From Candidatus Accumulibacter conexus (GTDB lineage Bacteria; Pseudomonadota; Gammaproteobacteria; Burkholderiales; Rhodocyclaceae), in the NCBI GenBank assembly GCA_017592775.1, contig JAGFNJ010000005.1:1-62245 (forward strand): a DNA stretch of 62,245 nucleotides. Direction: 5' to 3'. The notes beneath the pieces are model-generated. The model saw nothing but the letters and a program-made list of their open reading frames with translations. It was not told where the DNA came from and made no database searches. Below, one piece after another: positions 53,853-62,245 of this stretch (the stretch's first letter is position 1; each line of letters starts with the position of its first letter). Both the position numbers and the translations under genes were made by a program.

Positions 53853-54314
53853 ATGCAGACGATCACCGATTTCCTGTCCGCCGATCATCGCTCCTGCGAT
53901 GAACTGCTCGTCGCCGTGGAGCATGCGCTGGCCGATGGCAAGTGGGAATTCGCCCAGGCAGCCTTTGCCCGCTTTCACGATGGCATGCTGCACCACTTCA
54001 GCGCCGAGGAATCGCTTCTCTTTCCGCTCTTCGAACAGAGCACCGGCATCTACCGTGGGCCGACGCAGGTCATGCGCGCCGAGCACGCGCAGATGCGGCA
54101 GTTGCTGGACGCTGCGGCAGCGGCGCTGGCCGCGCGCGATGCGGATGACTACGCCGGCAACGCCGAGACGCTGCTGATCATGATGCAGCAGCACAACGTC
54201 AAGGAAGAGAACGTCCTCTATCCGATGTGCGACCAGCATCTGGCGGCGCAGACGCCGACCCTGCTGCCGGAACTGCAGCAGGTACTCGCCGCGCACGGCG
54301 AGGTTGCGCCATGA
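53853..54314 (+). CDS. Hemerythrin-like domain protein
   Basis: The 153-residue four-helix protein has the di-iron ligand pattern of hemerythrins: H in SADHRSCDELL, the pair in ARFHDGMLHHFSAEESLLFP (H, then HxxxE), H in RAEHAQM and H/E in MQQHNVKEENVLYP. It likely binds oxygen or nitric oxide, or serves as an iron-repair/sensor protein like YtfE relatives. I chose ATG 53853 (MQTITDFLSADH) after GAGG. It overlaps the DUF2249 gene by four bases, so the operon is translationally coupled. Confidence 0.9.
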   Translation: MQTITDFLSADHRSCDELLVAVEHALADGKWEFAQAAFARFHDGMLHHFSAEESLLFPLFEQSTGIYRGPTQVMRAEHAQMRQLLDAAAAALAARDADDYAGNAETLLIMMQQHNVKEENVLYPMCDQHLAAQTPTLLPELQQVLAAHGEVAP

Positions 54315-54547
54315 CACACCCGCGCGCCGATGTCGTCATCGATGCCCGCGACCTTGAACCTCCCGAGCCACTGGTGCGCACCATGGAGGCGCTCGATCAC
54401 CTCGAGCCCGCCGGCAAGCTGCTGGTGCTCCTGCCACGCGAGCCCTTCCCGCTCTACCGGGCACTCGAGATCAACGGTTTCTCCTGGCAGACCGAGCACC
54501 AGGCCGACGGCACGGTGACCGTCCTGATCGAGCACCGCCGGCAGTAA
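54311..54547 (+). CDS. DUF2249 family protein
   Basis: The 78-residue protein (DVVIDARDLEPPEPLVRTME…, PREPFPLYRALEINGFSW) is a single DUF2249 domain, related to the TusA-like fold but lacking its cysteine. DUF2249 genes occur beside hemerythrin, NnrS and nitrite or nitric oxide reductase genes. The start overlaps the hemerythrin stop (ATGA) and the end abuts the next gene (TAATG). Confidence 0.88.
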   Translation: MTHPRADVVIDARDLEPPEPLVRTMEALDHLEPAGKLLVLLPREPFPLYRALEINGFSWQTEHQADGTVTVLIEHRRQ

Positions 54548-55863
54548 TGCAGGCACTGCTGAGCTTCGACCAGGCACCGCCGATCTCGGCACCTTTCCGC
54601 TTCTTCCTGACGGCGCCGGTCTTCGCCCTGCTCGCCGGCCTGCTCCTGCTGGCCAGCGGTCCGCAAGTCCTCGCCTCGCGCTGGACGCCCGCAGCGCTGG
54701 CACTGACGCACCTGATCACCGTCGGCTTCATGCTGCAGGTGATGCTCGGCGCCCTGATCCAGATTCTGCCGGTCGTCGCCGGCGCGAACATCGCCCAACC
54801 CCTGCGCGTCGCGATCCTGGTGCACGCGCTGCTCGTACCCGGCGCGCTGTTGCTGGTGGTCGGTCTGCTGCTTTCCGACACACTCGCCCTGCGGCTGGCT
54901 GCCGTCACACTCGGGCTTGGCGTCGCGATCTTCCTCGCCGCCGCCGGCCGTGCGCTATGGGGCGTGCCATCGGGCAACCCGACGATCCTCGGGCTGAAGT
55001 TGGCGCTCCTCGGTCTGACGATCACCACCGGTCTCGGCATCGTCCTGGCGCTGGCGCTCGGAGGATCATTCGCATTGCCTCTGCTGCAACTGACGACCAT
55101 CCACTTCGCCTGGGGTTTCGTCGGCTGGAGCACCATCCTGCTGGCTGCCGTCTCACTGGTCGTCGTGCCGATGTTCCAGATGACGCCACCGTACCCGCAC
55201 TGGTTTGCGCGCCTCTTCTTCTGGTCGGTGCTCGTCGTTCTCGCTGGCTGGAGCACCGCCCATTTCCTCGAGTGGCAGCAGCCGGCAGATGTCCTGGCGA
55301 GTGGCATGCTGTTGCTGCTGACCGTCTTCGCGGCGCTGACCCTGCACCTGCAGCGACACAGCAAACGTGCCCGCTTCGACGCCACCCAGCGATACTGGCG
55401 ACTGGCGATGCTCTCTGCTCTCGCCGCCAGCACCCTCTCGCTCATCTCCCTGCTCCTGCCGGAAGCGGCTGCCGGCCGGCAGCTGCCGCTGCTGTGGGGC
55501 GTTCTCGTGCTGTTTGGCAGCCTGATGTCGGTGAGCACTGGCATGCTCTACAAGATCGTTCCCTTTCTCGTCTGGCTGCACCTGCAGAATGCCGGTGGCG
55601 GTCGCATCCTGGCACCGAACATGCAACAGGTGATCGCGAAGCGGCAGATCGACCACCAGTTCCACGCCCACGTCGCTGCGCTCGCCCTGTTGCTGGCGGC
55701 GGCGCTGCAGCCGGACTGGTTCACCTATCCGGCGGCAGTGGCGCTGTTCGTCGCCAGTGGCTGGCTGCTGCGCAACCTGCTGGCGGCGACAGCATTCCAC
55801 CGGCAGCATCGACAGCGCATCGCCAGCCTGGCGCGTGCGACGCCGGTGCCGAGGCCCGGGTGA
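54547..55863 (+). CDS. Twelve-segment membrane protein, haem-copper-oxidase-I/NnrS-like
   Basis: The 438-residue protein has about twelve hydrophobic segments. Conserved-looking histidines sit at His55 (ALTHLITVGFM) and in TTIHFAWGFVGW, and the end carries YKIVPFLVWLHLQ, text I associate with uncharacterised subunit-I-like or NnrS-like proteins near denitrification genes. The full set of haem and copper ligands is not demonstrable by eye, so catalytic oxidase activity is not claimed. It is in an FNR-boxed operon with hemerythrin, DUF2249 and SirB2, all with start/stop overlaps. Confidence 0.75.
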   Translation: MQALLSFDQAPPISAPFRFFLTAPVFALLAGLLLLASGPQVLASRWTPAALALTHLITVGFMLQVMLGALIQILPVVAGANIAQPLRVAILVHALLVPGALLLVVGLLLSDTLALRLAAVTLGLGVAIFLAAAGRALWGVPSGNPTILGLKLALLGLTITTGLGIVLALALGGSFALPLLQLTTIHFAWGFVGWSTILLAAVSLVVVPMFQMTPPYPHWFARLFFWSVLVVLAGWSTAHFLEWQQPADVLASGMLLLLTVFAALTLHLQRHSKRARFDATQRYWRLAMLSALAASTLSLISLLLPEAAAGRQLPLLWGVLVLFGSLMSVSTGMLYKIVPFLVWLHLQNAGGGRILAPNMQQVIAKRQIDHQFHAHVAALALLLAAALQPDWFTYPAAVALFVASGWLLRNLLAATAFHRQHRQRIASLARATPVPRPG

Positions 55864-56255
55864 TGGGCTACCTGATCCTGAAACACCTGCATGTCGGCTG
55901 CGTCGTCCTCAGCGGCGCCGGCTTCCTGCTGCGTGGCCTGTGGATGCTGGCCGACTCACAATGGCTGCAGCGGCGCAGCGTGCGTGTCCTACCGCACATC
56001 GTCGATACCATCCTGCTCGGCAGCGCGATCGCCATGGCGGTGATCAGCCACCAGTACCCTTTCGTCGCCGACTGGTTGACCGCCAAGCTGGCTGGCCTGC
56101 TGCTCTATATCGGCTGCGGCACGATGGCGCTGAAACGCGCGCGCAGCAAGCCGCAGCGCGCCGCTTTCCTGCTTGCCGCCGTGCTGAGCTTTGCCTGGAT
56201 CGTATCGGTCGCGCTGACGCGCAACGCGCTGGGTTTCTTCGCCGGTATCGCCTGA
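55863..56255 (+). CDS. SirB2 family membrane protein
   Basis: The 130-residue protein has four hydrophobic segments (LILKHLHVGCVVLSGAGFLL, LPHIVDTILLGSAIAMAVI, AKLAGLLLYIGCGTMAL, AAFLLAAVLSFAWIVSVAL) and the SirB2 pattern KHLH…, RVLPHIVDT. Function is unknown. Its start overlaps the previous stop (TGATG), so it closes the four-gene operon. It converges on fnr. Confidence 0.87.
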   Translation: MGYLILKHLHVGCVVLSGAGFLLRGLWMLADSQWLQRRSVRVLPHIVDTILLGSAIAMAVISHQYPFVADWLTAKLAGLLLYIGCGTMALKRARSKPQRAAFLLAAVLSFAWIVSVALTRNALGFFAGIA

Positions 56256-56284
56256 ACGCCACGAGCCGCGGTGCGGCGTGTCGC

Positions 56285-57028
56285 TCAGCCGCGCTGGTGG
56301 GTCATCAGCTTGCGCAGACCGGCGGTATTGAGGATGCGCACCTTGCGCTGATGCACGGCCAGCAGTCCGTCCTCCTGGAAACGCGAAAAGGCACGGCTGA
56401 CGGTTTCCAGCTTGAGACCGAGGTAGCTGCCGATCTCGTCGCGCGACATGCGCAGGTTGAACTCGGCCGGCGAATAACCGCGTGCCTTGAAGCGCTGCGA
56501 GAGATTGAGCAGGAAGGCCGCCAGACGTTCCTCGGCACGCATCGTCCCGAGCAGCATCATGACCCCGTGGTCACGCACGATCTCGCGGCTCATCACCTTG
56601 TGAAAATGGTGCTGCAGGGTGTGGATCTGCCGCGAAAGGCTTTCCAGATGCGAGAACGGGATGGCGCAGACCTCGCTGTCTTCAAGGGCGATCGCGTTGC
56701 AGGTGTGGATCTCGCTGCTGATGCCGTCGAGGCCGAGCAGTTCGCCGGTCATCTGGAAGCCGGTGACCTGATCCCGACCATCCTCGATCAGGACGTCAGT
56801 CTTGAAGAAACCGCTGCGTACGGCATAGATCGACTCGAATGCCTGCCCGGCACGATAGAGATGATCACCCCGCTTCAGGCGCCGGCGCGTCGAAACCAGT
56901 TCGTCAAGGCGACGCAACTCGTCCGGCGGCAGGCCGATCGGCAGGCACAACTCGCGCAGGTTGCAGTTGGAACAGGCAGTCTTCACGACTTCGAACGCCA
57001 GCCTCGCCGTTGCCGCATCGGTGGACAT
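56285..57028 (-). CDS. fnr: FNR/ANR family oxygen-responsive transcriptional regulator
   Basis: The 247-residue Crp/Fnr protein has the four cluster ligands of oxygen-sensing FNR: Cys19, Cys22 and Cys28 (ACSNCNLRELC) and Cys110 (HTCNAI). The sensor domain is followed by a dimer helix and the DNA-reading helix in SRDEIGSYLGLKLETVSRAF, whose E..SR residues recognise TTGAT. The ATG at 57028 gives the correct length. A TTGAT-N4-GTCAA box between it and hemN allows autoregulation. Confidence 0.95.
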   Translation of the reverse strand: MSTDAATARLAFEVVKTACSNCNLRELCLPIGLPPDELRRLDELVSTRRRLKRGDHLYRAGQAFESIYAVRSGFFKTDVLIEDGRDQVTGFQMTGELLGLDGISSEIHTCNAIALEDSEVCAIPFSHLESLSRQIHTLQHHFHKVMSREIVRDHGVMMLLGTMRAEERLAAFLLNLSQRFKARGYSPAEFNLRMSRDEIGSYLGLKLETVSRAFSRFQEDGLLAVHQRKVRILNTAGLRKLMTHQRG

Positions 57029-57058
57029 GTCAGCCCTTCGTTTCACTGATTGCCGCGT

Positions 57059-57072
57059 TTGATCCACGTCAA
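57059..57072. promoter_or_regulatory. FNR-type box in the fnr-hemN divergent promoter
   Basis: TTGATCCACGTCAA matches TTGAT-N4-GTCAA. It lies 31 bp from the fnr start and 56 bp from the hemN start, so it can control both. Confidence 0.8.
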
Positions 57073-57127
57073 CCCCGGGCTCTGCATGCCGGCAGATAAT
57101 GCCGGCAACCAACCTCGCACCGGGACG

Positions 57128-58525
57128 ATGAGATCCGTCACTGGCAACCTTGTTTTCGATCCACAGATCATCCGCCGCTTCGACGTCAATGGGCCACGCT
57201 ACACGTCGTACCCGACGGCGGATCGTTTCGTTGAGGCTTTCGGCGCGGACGCTTCCAGACTCTGGCTCGGCAAGCGCAACATCGGCGCCATCAGCCGGCA
57301 GTTGTCATTGTACTTCCACATCCCGTTCTGCAACACCATTTGCTACTACTGCGCCTGCAACAAGATCATCACCAAGGACCACGGCCGCTCCGCCAAGTAC
57401 CTGAAATACCTCGCCCGCGAGCTGGCATTGCAGAGCGGCTACCTCGAAGGCGGCGATCAGGAGGTGGCGCAGCTGCACTGGGGCGGTGGCACGCCGACCT
57501 TCCTGTCGCACGACGAGATGCGCCAGTTGATGGCCGCAACGCGCAGACACTTCACCCTGGTGGAAGGCGGCGAGTACTCGATCGAGGTTGATCCGCGCAA
57601 GGTCGACCAGGCAACCGTTGCCCTGCTCGGCGAACTGGGTTTCAATCGCATGAGCGTCGGCGTGCAGGATTTCGATGCCGACGTGCAGCGGGCGGTCAAT
57701 CGGCTGCAGAGCGAGGAGGAAACCCGCGCCGTGATCGACGCGGCGCGCGGCAGCGGCTTCAAGTCGGTCAGCGTCGATCTCATCTATGGTCTGCCCCGGC
57801 AGACCGTCGCCGGCTTCGGTCGCACGCTCGAGCGGGTCATCGACGCCAGCCCGGATCGCGTCTCGATCTACAACTATGCCCATCTGCCGAGCCTGTTCAA
57901 GCCGCAGCGCCGCATCCTCGAAACGGACATGCCATCCGCCGACACGCGTCTGCAGATCCTCGCTCTCGCCATCCAGCAGATGACCGCGGCGGGCTACGTC
58001 TTCATCGGCATGGACCACTTCGCGAAGCCCGACGACGAACTCGCGGTCGCGCAGCGACAGGGCCGGCTGCACCGCAACTTCCAGGGCTATTCGACGCACT
58101 CCGACTGCGATCTGCTGGCCTTCGGCATCTCGGCGATCAGCAAGGTCGGCCCGACCTACTGCCAGAACGTCAAGACACTCGACGAGTACTACGACCTGCT
58201 GGACAACGGCACCCTGCCGGTCTACCGCGGCATCGAGCTGAATGCCGACGACCTGCTGCGACGTTCGATCATCCAGTCGCTGATGTGCCACTTCGAACTG
58301 TCGATCGAGTCGATCGAGATTGCGCACCTGATCGACTTCCGCAAGTACTTCGCCACCGAACTCGACGAACTGCGGGAGATGGTCGATGCCGGCCTCGTCC
58401 GCGTCGACGATCGCTGGATCACGGTCCTGCCACGCGGTCGCATGCTGGTGCGCGCCATCTCGATGGTCTTCGACCGCTACCTGCGCGCCGACCGGCAACG
58501 CACGCGCTACTCGAAGGTCATCTGA
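57128..58525 (+). CDS. hemN: Oxygen-independent coproporphyrinogen III oxidase
   Basis: The 465-residue radical-SAM enzyme oxidatively decarboxylates coproporphyrinogen III without oxygen. The cluster motif is CNTICYYC (about residue 67, preceded by YFHIPF), and HemN-typical text includes GPRYTSYPTADRF, WGGGTPTFL and GMDHFAKPDDEL. Placement opposite fnr with an FNR box fits anaerobic haem synthesis. I chose ATG 57128 over the open upstream extension. Confidence 0.95.
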   Translation: MRSVTGNLVFDPQIIRRFDVNGPRYTSYPTADRFVEAFGADASRLWLGKRNIGAISRQLSLYFHIPFCNTICYYCACNKIITKDHGRSAKYLKYLARELALQSGYLEGGDQEVAQLHWGGGTPTFLSHDEMRQLMAATRRHFTLVEGGEYSIEVDPRKVDQATVALLGELGFNRMSVGVQDFDADVQRAVNRLQSEEETRAVIDAARGSGFKSVSVDLIYGLPRQTVAGFGRTLERVIDASPDRVSIYNYAHLPSLFKPQRRILETDMPSADTRLQILALAIQQMTAAGYVFIGMDHFAKPDDELAVAQRQGRLHRNFQGYSTHSDCDLLAFGISAISKVGPTYCQNVKTLDEYYDLLDNGTLPVYRGIELNADDLLRRSIIQSLMCHFELSIESIEIAHLIDFRKYFATELDELREMVDAGLVRVDDRWITVLPRGRMLVRAISMVFDRYLRADRQRTRYSKVI

Positions 58526-58590
58526 GAGGTGGTGAAGAAATCGTCGCGAGCAGGCCGAGATGCAAGGCGCGATGGAGCGAACGACGAGAC
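58523..58590. repeat. Dispersed repeat, copy 2 (directly after hemN)
   Basis: Beginning at the hemN stop, GAGAGGTGGTGAAGAAATCG and then TCGCGAGCAGGCCGAGATGC repeat segments seen at 42945-43010 and, for the first part, at 62193-62245. The repeat starts at the same place relative to the stop codon in copies 2 and 3. Confidence 0.6.
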
Positions 58591-58750
58591 ATATCAAGTG
58601 GATAGGCGAGGAGTGAGCGACTGAGCAACGCAGCAGATCGGTCGCGCAGTAGATTTACTCACAGCCTCTGAGGCAGAGGGCGACGACCGCCGCGGAAGCG
58701 AAGGAGTAGAATCGCAGTTCCGCTCCTCCCGAGCCTGCCACCAGCCCGCC

Positions 58751-59431
58751 ATGCCCGAATCGAGTTTCCTCGCCCTGTTGCTCGTCGGACTGCTTGGTGG
58801 AACACACTGCGTCGGCATGTGCGGCGGCATCGTCGGCGCGCTGGCGATGGGTGCGCCAGCGCGCTGCAGCCTGCTGCTCGCCTACAACGCGGGGCGCATC
58901 CTGAGCTACGCCGCGGCCGGCGCGATCGCCGGTGCGCTCGGCGAGGCGAGCATCGCCCTGGCCGGGCAGCTGCCGCTGCGCAGCCTCCTCTACCTGCTCG
59001 CCAACCTGATGCTGATCGCCCTCGGTCTCTACCTGCTCGGCTTCAGCAACGCTCTGGCGTTCACCGAGCGGCTCGGCCAGAAGCTCTGGCGACATCTGCA
59101 ACCGCTGACCCGGCGCTACCTGCCTGCGCGCGGCCCGCTGCAGGCCTTTCCGCTCGGGCTGCTGTGGGGCTGGCTGCCCTGTGGTCTGGTCTACAGTGCT
59201 CTGGCAACGGCACTGAGCAGCGGCTCCGCCGCCCAGGGAGCCGGACTGATGCTCGCCTTTGGCATCGGCACCCTGCCCAATCTGCTTCTCGCCGGCCTGC
59301 TCGCCGCGCGCCTGCGCGCCTACACGAGCCGGCCGGCGCTGCGCATGGTCGCCGGAGTCGTCGTCCTGGGTTTTGGTGTCTGGGGGCTGCTCGGGCTGCA
59401 GCAACTGTTGCACCAGTTCGCTTCCGCCTAG
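58751..59431 (+). CDS. TauE/SafE-CcoH/DsbD-like membrane protein
   Basis: The 226-residue protein has about six membrane segments and the paired-cysteine motif [17 protein letters not shown], with a second motif [14 protein letters not shown]. This is the DsbD_2-type family usually found near cbb3 oxidase maturation and copper ATPase genes. It may move copper or reducing power across the membrane. It lies between hemN and copA, consistent with respiratory-oxidase assembly. Confidence 0.87.
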   Translation: MPESSFLALLLVGLLGGTHCVGMCGGIVGALAMGAPARCSLLLAYNAGRILSYAAAGAIAGALGEASIALAGQLPLRSLLYLLANLMLIALGLYLLGFSNALAFTERLGQKLWRHLQPLTRRYLPARGPLQAFPLGLLWGWLPCGLVYSALATALSSGSAAQGAGLMLAFGIGTLPNLLLAGLLAARLRAYTSRPALRMVAGVVVLGFGVWGLLGLQQLLHQFASA

Positions 59432-59492
59432 CCATGCGAGCGCCGCGACCACCTGCGGACCCGATGGCACCCGGCCGTTCGCTGGCGGCGCC

Positions 59493-61940
59493 ATGAGCGA
59501 CCCCTCCGCCAGCCCGCAGACGCTCGACCTGCCGATCAGCGGCATGAGCTGCGCCGCCTGCGCCGGGCGCATCGAGCGCGTGCTGAACCGCATGCCCGGC
59601 GTCAGCGCCAGCGTCAACCTGGCGACAGAGCGCGCACACGTGGCGATCACGGGCGCGGAAACGACTGCCGGGCAGGTGGTTGCCGCAATCGAGCAGGCCG
59701 GCTTCGCCGTGCCGCTGCAGACGATCGAGATGGCGATCAGCGGCATGAGCTGTGCCGCCTGCTCGACGAGGCTGGAAAAGGTACTCAACCGCCTGCCGGG
59801 AGTCGAGGCGGCAGTCAACCTGGCGAGCGAGCGGGCAACCATCCGCTACCGCCCGGGACTCGTCGCCGCCGCCGGGCTGATCGCCAGTATCGAAGCGGCG
59901 GGGTTCCACGGCCAGCTCGCCGACGCGCAGTCACGCGCCGACGAAGTGGCGGGCCGGATTGCCGCGCAACGGCGCGAACTGCGTCGTTTCATCATCGCCG
60001 CCGGCCTCACCCTGCCACTGGCAGCGCAGATGCTGACCATGTTCCCTGGCGGCGAGCAGCCGCATGCGGATCTGCTGCCGCGCTGGCTGCAACTCGTCCT
60101 GGCGACGCCGGTGCAGTTCTGGATCGGCTGGCGGTTCTACGAGGGCGCCTGGAAGTCCCTGCGCGGCGGTGGCGGCAACATGGACGTGCTGGTCGCCCTC
60201 GGCACGTCGATGGCCTACTTTTTCAGCCTCTTCGTCACCGTATCGGGTGCGCCGGACCTGCACGTCTATTTCGAGGCGTCGGCCGCCGTGATCACCCTCG
60301 TCCTGCTCGGCAAACTGCTCGAGGCGCGCGCCAAGGCGAAAACCGGCGAAGCGATCGCGGCACTGGTGCGCCTGCAGCCGCGAACGGCGCGGGTCGAACG
60401 TGACGGCCGGCTGATCGAGCTCGACGCCTCACTGCTGATCCCGGGTGACGTTTTCATCGTCCGCCCGGGCGAGAGCATCCCGGTCGATGGCGAAGTGATC
60501 GACGGCTCGTCAAGCGTCAGCCAGGCGATGCTCACCGGCGAGAGCATGCCGGTTGCCAAGCACCGCGGCGATCGCGTCTTCGCCGCCACCGCCAACGGTG
60601 AAGGCATGCTGCGCTGCCGCGCCACCGGCGTCGGCGAGCACACGCTGCTCGCCGGAATCATCCGCCTGGTTGCCGCGGCGCAGGGCTCGAAGGCCCCGGT
60701 ACAACGCCTCGCCGACCGGATATCGGCGGTTTTCGTCCCCGTCGTCTGCCTGGTCGCACTGTGCACCCTGGTCGGCTGGTGGCTCTACGACGGCATCTTC
60801 AGCACGGCCTTGATCAATGCCGTGGCGGTGCTCGTCATCGCCTGTCCCTGCGCCCTCGGCCTGGCAACACCGACGGCCATCATGGTTGGCAGCGGACGCG
60901 GTGCCGCAGCCGGCATCCTGATCAAGAACGCCGAGGCGCTCGAGCGGGCCAGCGAGATCACTGTGCTCGCGGTGGACAAGACCGGCACGCTGACCCGCGG
61001 CGAACCGGAGCTGACCGATATCATTCCCCTGGCAGCCTCGGCGGAAGAGGCACTGCAACTGGCTGCCGGCCTCGAACAGGGTTCCGAGCATCCGCTGGCG
61101 CGAGCGATCCTGCAGCGCGGACAGGCGGCCGGCGTGTGCCTGCCTGCGCTGGGGGAATTCCGCGCCATTCCCGGGCGCGGCGTCGAAGGCCGCGTTGCCG
61201 GCCGCTGGCTGCAGCTCGGAGCGCCGGCTGCCTGCGTCGACCTGGACTTGCCGCAGGCCGTGATCGAGCGGCTGCAGGACGCCGGCAAGACCGTCGTCGT
61301 CCTCAGCGAAAGGCCTGCCGAGAGCCGCGGCGCTGCCGGCGACCGCCCGTCGACGGCGCCGGTGGCGCTGGCCGTGCTGGCCATTGCCGACCCGTTGCGC
61401 GCGACTTCGCGGCAAGCGGTGGCGCGGCTAGCCGCCCTCGGCCTGCGGCTGGTGATGCTCACCGGCGACCACACTGCGACCGCGGCGGCGATCGCCAGGG
61501 CAAGTGGCATCGATGATTTCCGCGCCGGCATCCTGCCTGGCGACAAGGCGGCCGTGGTCAATGCGCTGCGACAGAAGGGCAGCGTGGTGGCGATGGTCGG
61601 CGATGGCATCAACGACGCACCGGCGCTTGCCGCTGCCGACGTCAGCTTCGCCATCGGCGCCGGTTCGGATGCAGCGATTGCGGCCGCCGATGTGACCCTC
61701 GTGCGCAGCGATCTCAATGGCATCGCCGACGCGGTCCTCCTTTCGCGTGCGACGCTGCGCAAAATCAGGCAGAATCTCTTCTGCGCCTTCGTCTACAACG
61801 TCCTCGGGATTCCCCTCGCAGCGCTGGGAATGCTCAATCCGGTGATCGCAGGCGCAGCGATGGCGCTGAGTTCGGTGTCGGTGGTTGCCAACTCGCTGCT
61901 CCTCCGGCGCTGGCGTCCGGGCGGCAAGCCGCCCGGCTGA
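59493..61940 (+). CDS. copA: Copper-translocating P1B-type ATPase
   Basis: The 815-residue pump has two N-terminal HMA domains ([10 protein letters not shown] and [10 protein letters not shown]), then the transmembrane core with the CPC metal site (IACPCALG), the phosphorylated Asp in [13 protein letters not shown] and [10 protein letters not shown]. It exports Cu(I), for tolerance or for delivery to cbb3 oxidase; the two HMA domains favour a CopA-like role over CcoI. The ATG at 59493 directly precedes the first HMA domain. A small chaperone gene follows. Confidence 0.95.
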   Translation: MSDPSASPQTLDLPISGMSCAACAGRIERVLNRMPGVSASVNLATERAHVAITGAETTAGQVVAAIEQAGFAVPLQTIEMAISGMSCAACSTRLEKVLNRLPGVEAAVNLASERATIRYRPGLVAAAGLIASIEAAGFHGQLADAQSRADEVAGRIAAQRRELRRFIIAAGLTLPLAAQMLTMFPGGEQPHADLLPRWLQLVLATPVQFWIGWRFYEGAWKSLRGGGGNMDVLVALGTSMAYFFSLFVTVSGAPDLHVYFEASAAVITLVLLGKLLEARAKAKTGEAIAALVRLQPRTARVERDGRLIELDASLLIPGDVFIVRPGESIPVDGEVIDGSSSVSQAMLTGESMPVAKHRGDRVFAATANGEGMLRCRATGVGEHTLLAGIIRLVAAAQGSKAPVQRLADRISAVFVPVVCLVALCTLVGWWLYDGIFSTALINAVAVLVIACPCALGLATPTAIMVGSGRGAAAGILIKNAEALERASEITVLAVDKTGTLTRGEPELTDIIPLAASAEEALQLAAGLEQGSEHPLARAILQRGQAAGVCLPALGEFRAIPGRGVEGRVAGRWLQLGAPAACVDLDLPQAVIERLQDAGKTVVVLSERPAESRGAAGDRPSTAPVALAVLAIADPLRATSRQAVARLAALGLRLVMLTGDHTATAAAIARASGIDDFRAGILPGDKAAVVNALRQKGSVVAMVGDGINDAPALAAADVSFAIGAGSDAAIAAADVTLVRSDLNGIADAVLLSRATLRKIRQNLFCAFVYNVLGIPLAALGMLNPVIAGAAMALSSVSVVANSLLLRRWRPGGKPPG

Positions 61941-61979
61941 CGGCGCGGGCAGCGCGTGACCTGACTGTGGGAAGGGTTG

Positions 61980-62195
61980 ATGGAGAGATTGCTGATCAAT
62001 GTTTCCGGAATGAGTTGCCAGGGGTGCGTGAAGAGCGTCACCGCCGCCCTGGCCGCCGTTGCCGGTGTCGAAGAGGTCGACGTGTCGCTGCCGGCAGGAC
62101 AGGCGGCGGTCCGCTGCGATCCGTCGCTCGTCAACCTTGCCCGGCTGACGGAAGCGATCGAGGCGGCGGGTTTCGAAGCCCGGCCGGCGATCTGA
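61980..62195 (+). CDS. Heavy-metal-associated (HMA) copper chaperone, CopZ-like
   Basis: The 71-residue protein is a single HMA domain with the metal-binding motif GMSCQGCVKS near its start and the EAIEAAGFEA end common to CopZ/Atx1-type chaperones. It would carry Cu(I) to CopA, whose gene ends 39 bp upstream. GGAAGG precedes the ATG at 61980. Confidence 0.92.
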   Translation: MERLLINVSGMSCQGCVKSVTAALAAVAGVEEVDVSLPAGQAAVRCDPSLVNLARLTEAIEAAGFEARPAI

Positions 62196-62245
62196 GAGGT
62201 GGTGCAGGAATCGTCGCCGCGATGCCCGGACAAGGGACGCGAGCA
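62193..62245. repeat. Dispersed repeat, copy 3 (truncated by the window end)
   Basis: GAGAGGTGGTG followed by GGAATCGTCGC begins at the stop codon of the HMA gene, just as in the copy after hemN. The rest is cut off. Confidence 0.5.

Overview
The window is about 62 kb of high-GC chromosome from a betaproteobacterium, most likely Rhodocyclales and possibly Accumulibacter-like. This is an inference from gene content: a DUF2863 gene joined to a bioA-bioF-bioH-bioC-bioD operon, a Gcr-type membrane 'recombinase', a TIGR02281-type aspartic protease, a PEP-CTERM protein, and an FNR/HemN/copper-ATPase block. No rRNA, tRNA, CRISPR array or complete insertion sequence was seen.

Layout. 1-1.7 kb: lower-GC minus-strand gene cassettes separated by two integron attC sites; no integrase is visible. 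1.7-2.4 kb: no convincing gene. 2.4-8.5 kb: a gene of unknown function, a 13-unit 21-bp tandem repeat, a truncated SOS-boxed copy of dnaE2, an antitoxin gene whose toxin is reduced to 12 codons, then full-length dnaE2 with its own SOS box. 8.6-14 kb: rimO, a fumC broken by an internal deletion, and an unusual Hsp70. 14.4-24.7 kb: recD, recB, recC and yaaA on the minus strand. 24.8-34.5 kb: Gcr protein, DUF2934 protein, a PEP-CTERM protein, and a 1,671-residue RTX/Calx-beta/VWD protein with 585-bp internal repeats. 34.7-41.4 kb (minus): chrA, dps, an M1-type peptidase, a ChaN-PDZ protein, a short LOV photoreceptor and an SRPBCC protein. 41.8-49 kb (plus): an FHA-EAL protein, DUF2863 and the biotin operon. 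49-53.6 kb (mostly minus): thiolase, CoA pyrophosphatase, retropepsin-like protease and a universal stress protein. 53.8-62.2 kb: hemerythrin-DUF2249-membrane protein-SirB2 operon, fnr, hemN, a CcoH/TauE-like membrane protein, copA and a small copper chaperone.

How it fits together. RecBCD, dnaE2 and yaaA serve DNA repair and oxidative stress. The bio genes form a translationally coupled operon for pimeloyl-ACP and biotin synthesis. The right end looks like a low-oxygen regulon: FNR-type TTGAT/C-N4-A/GTCAA boxes precede the stress-protein gene, the hemerythrin operon, and the divergent fnr/hemN pair. The most notable signals are the attC cassettes, the dnaE2 duplication enclosing a toxin-deleted antitoxin, the broken fumC, the near-identical protein repeats, the LOV/SRPBCC/FHA-EAL neighbourhood, and the FNR-boxed hemerythrin/DUF2249/membrane-protein operon.
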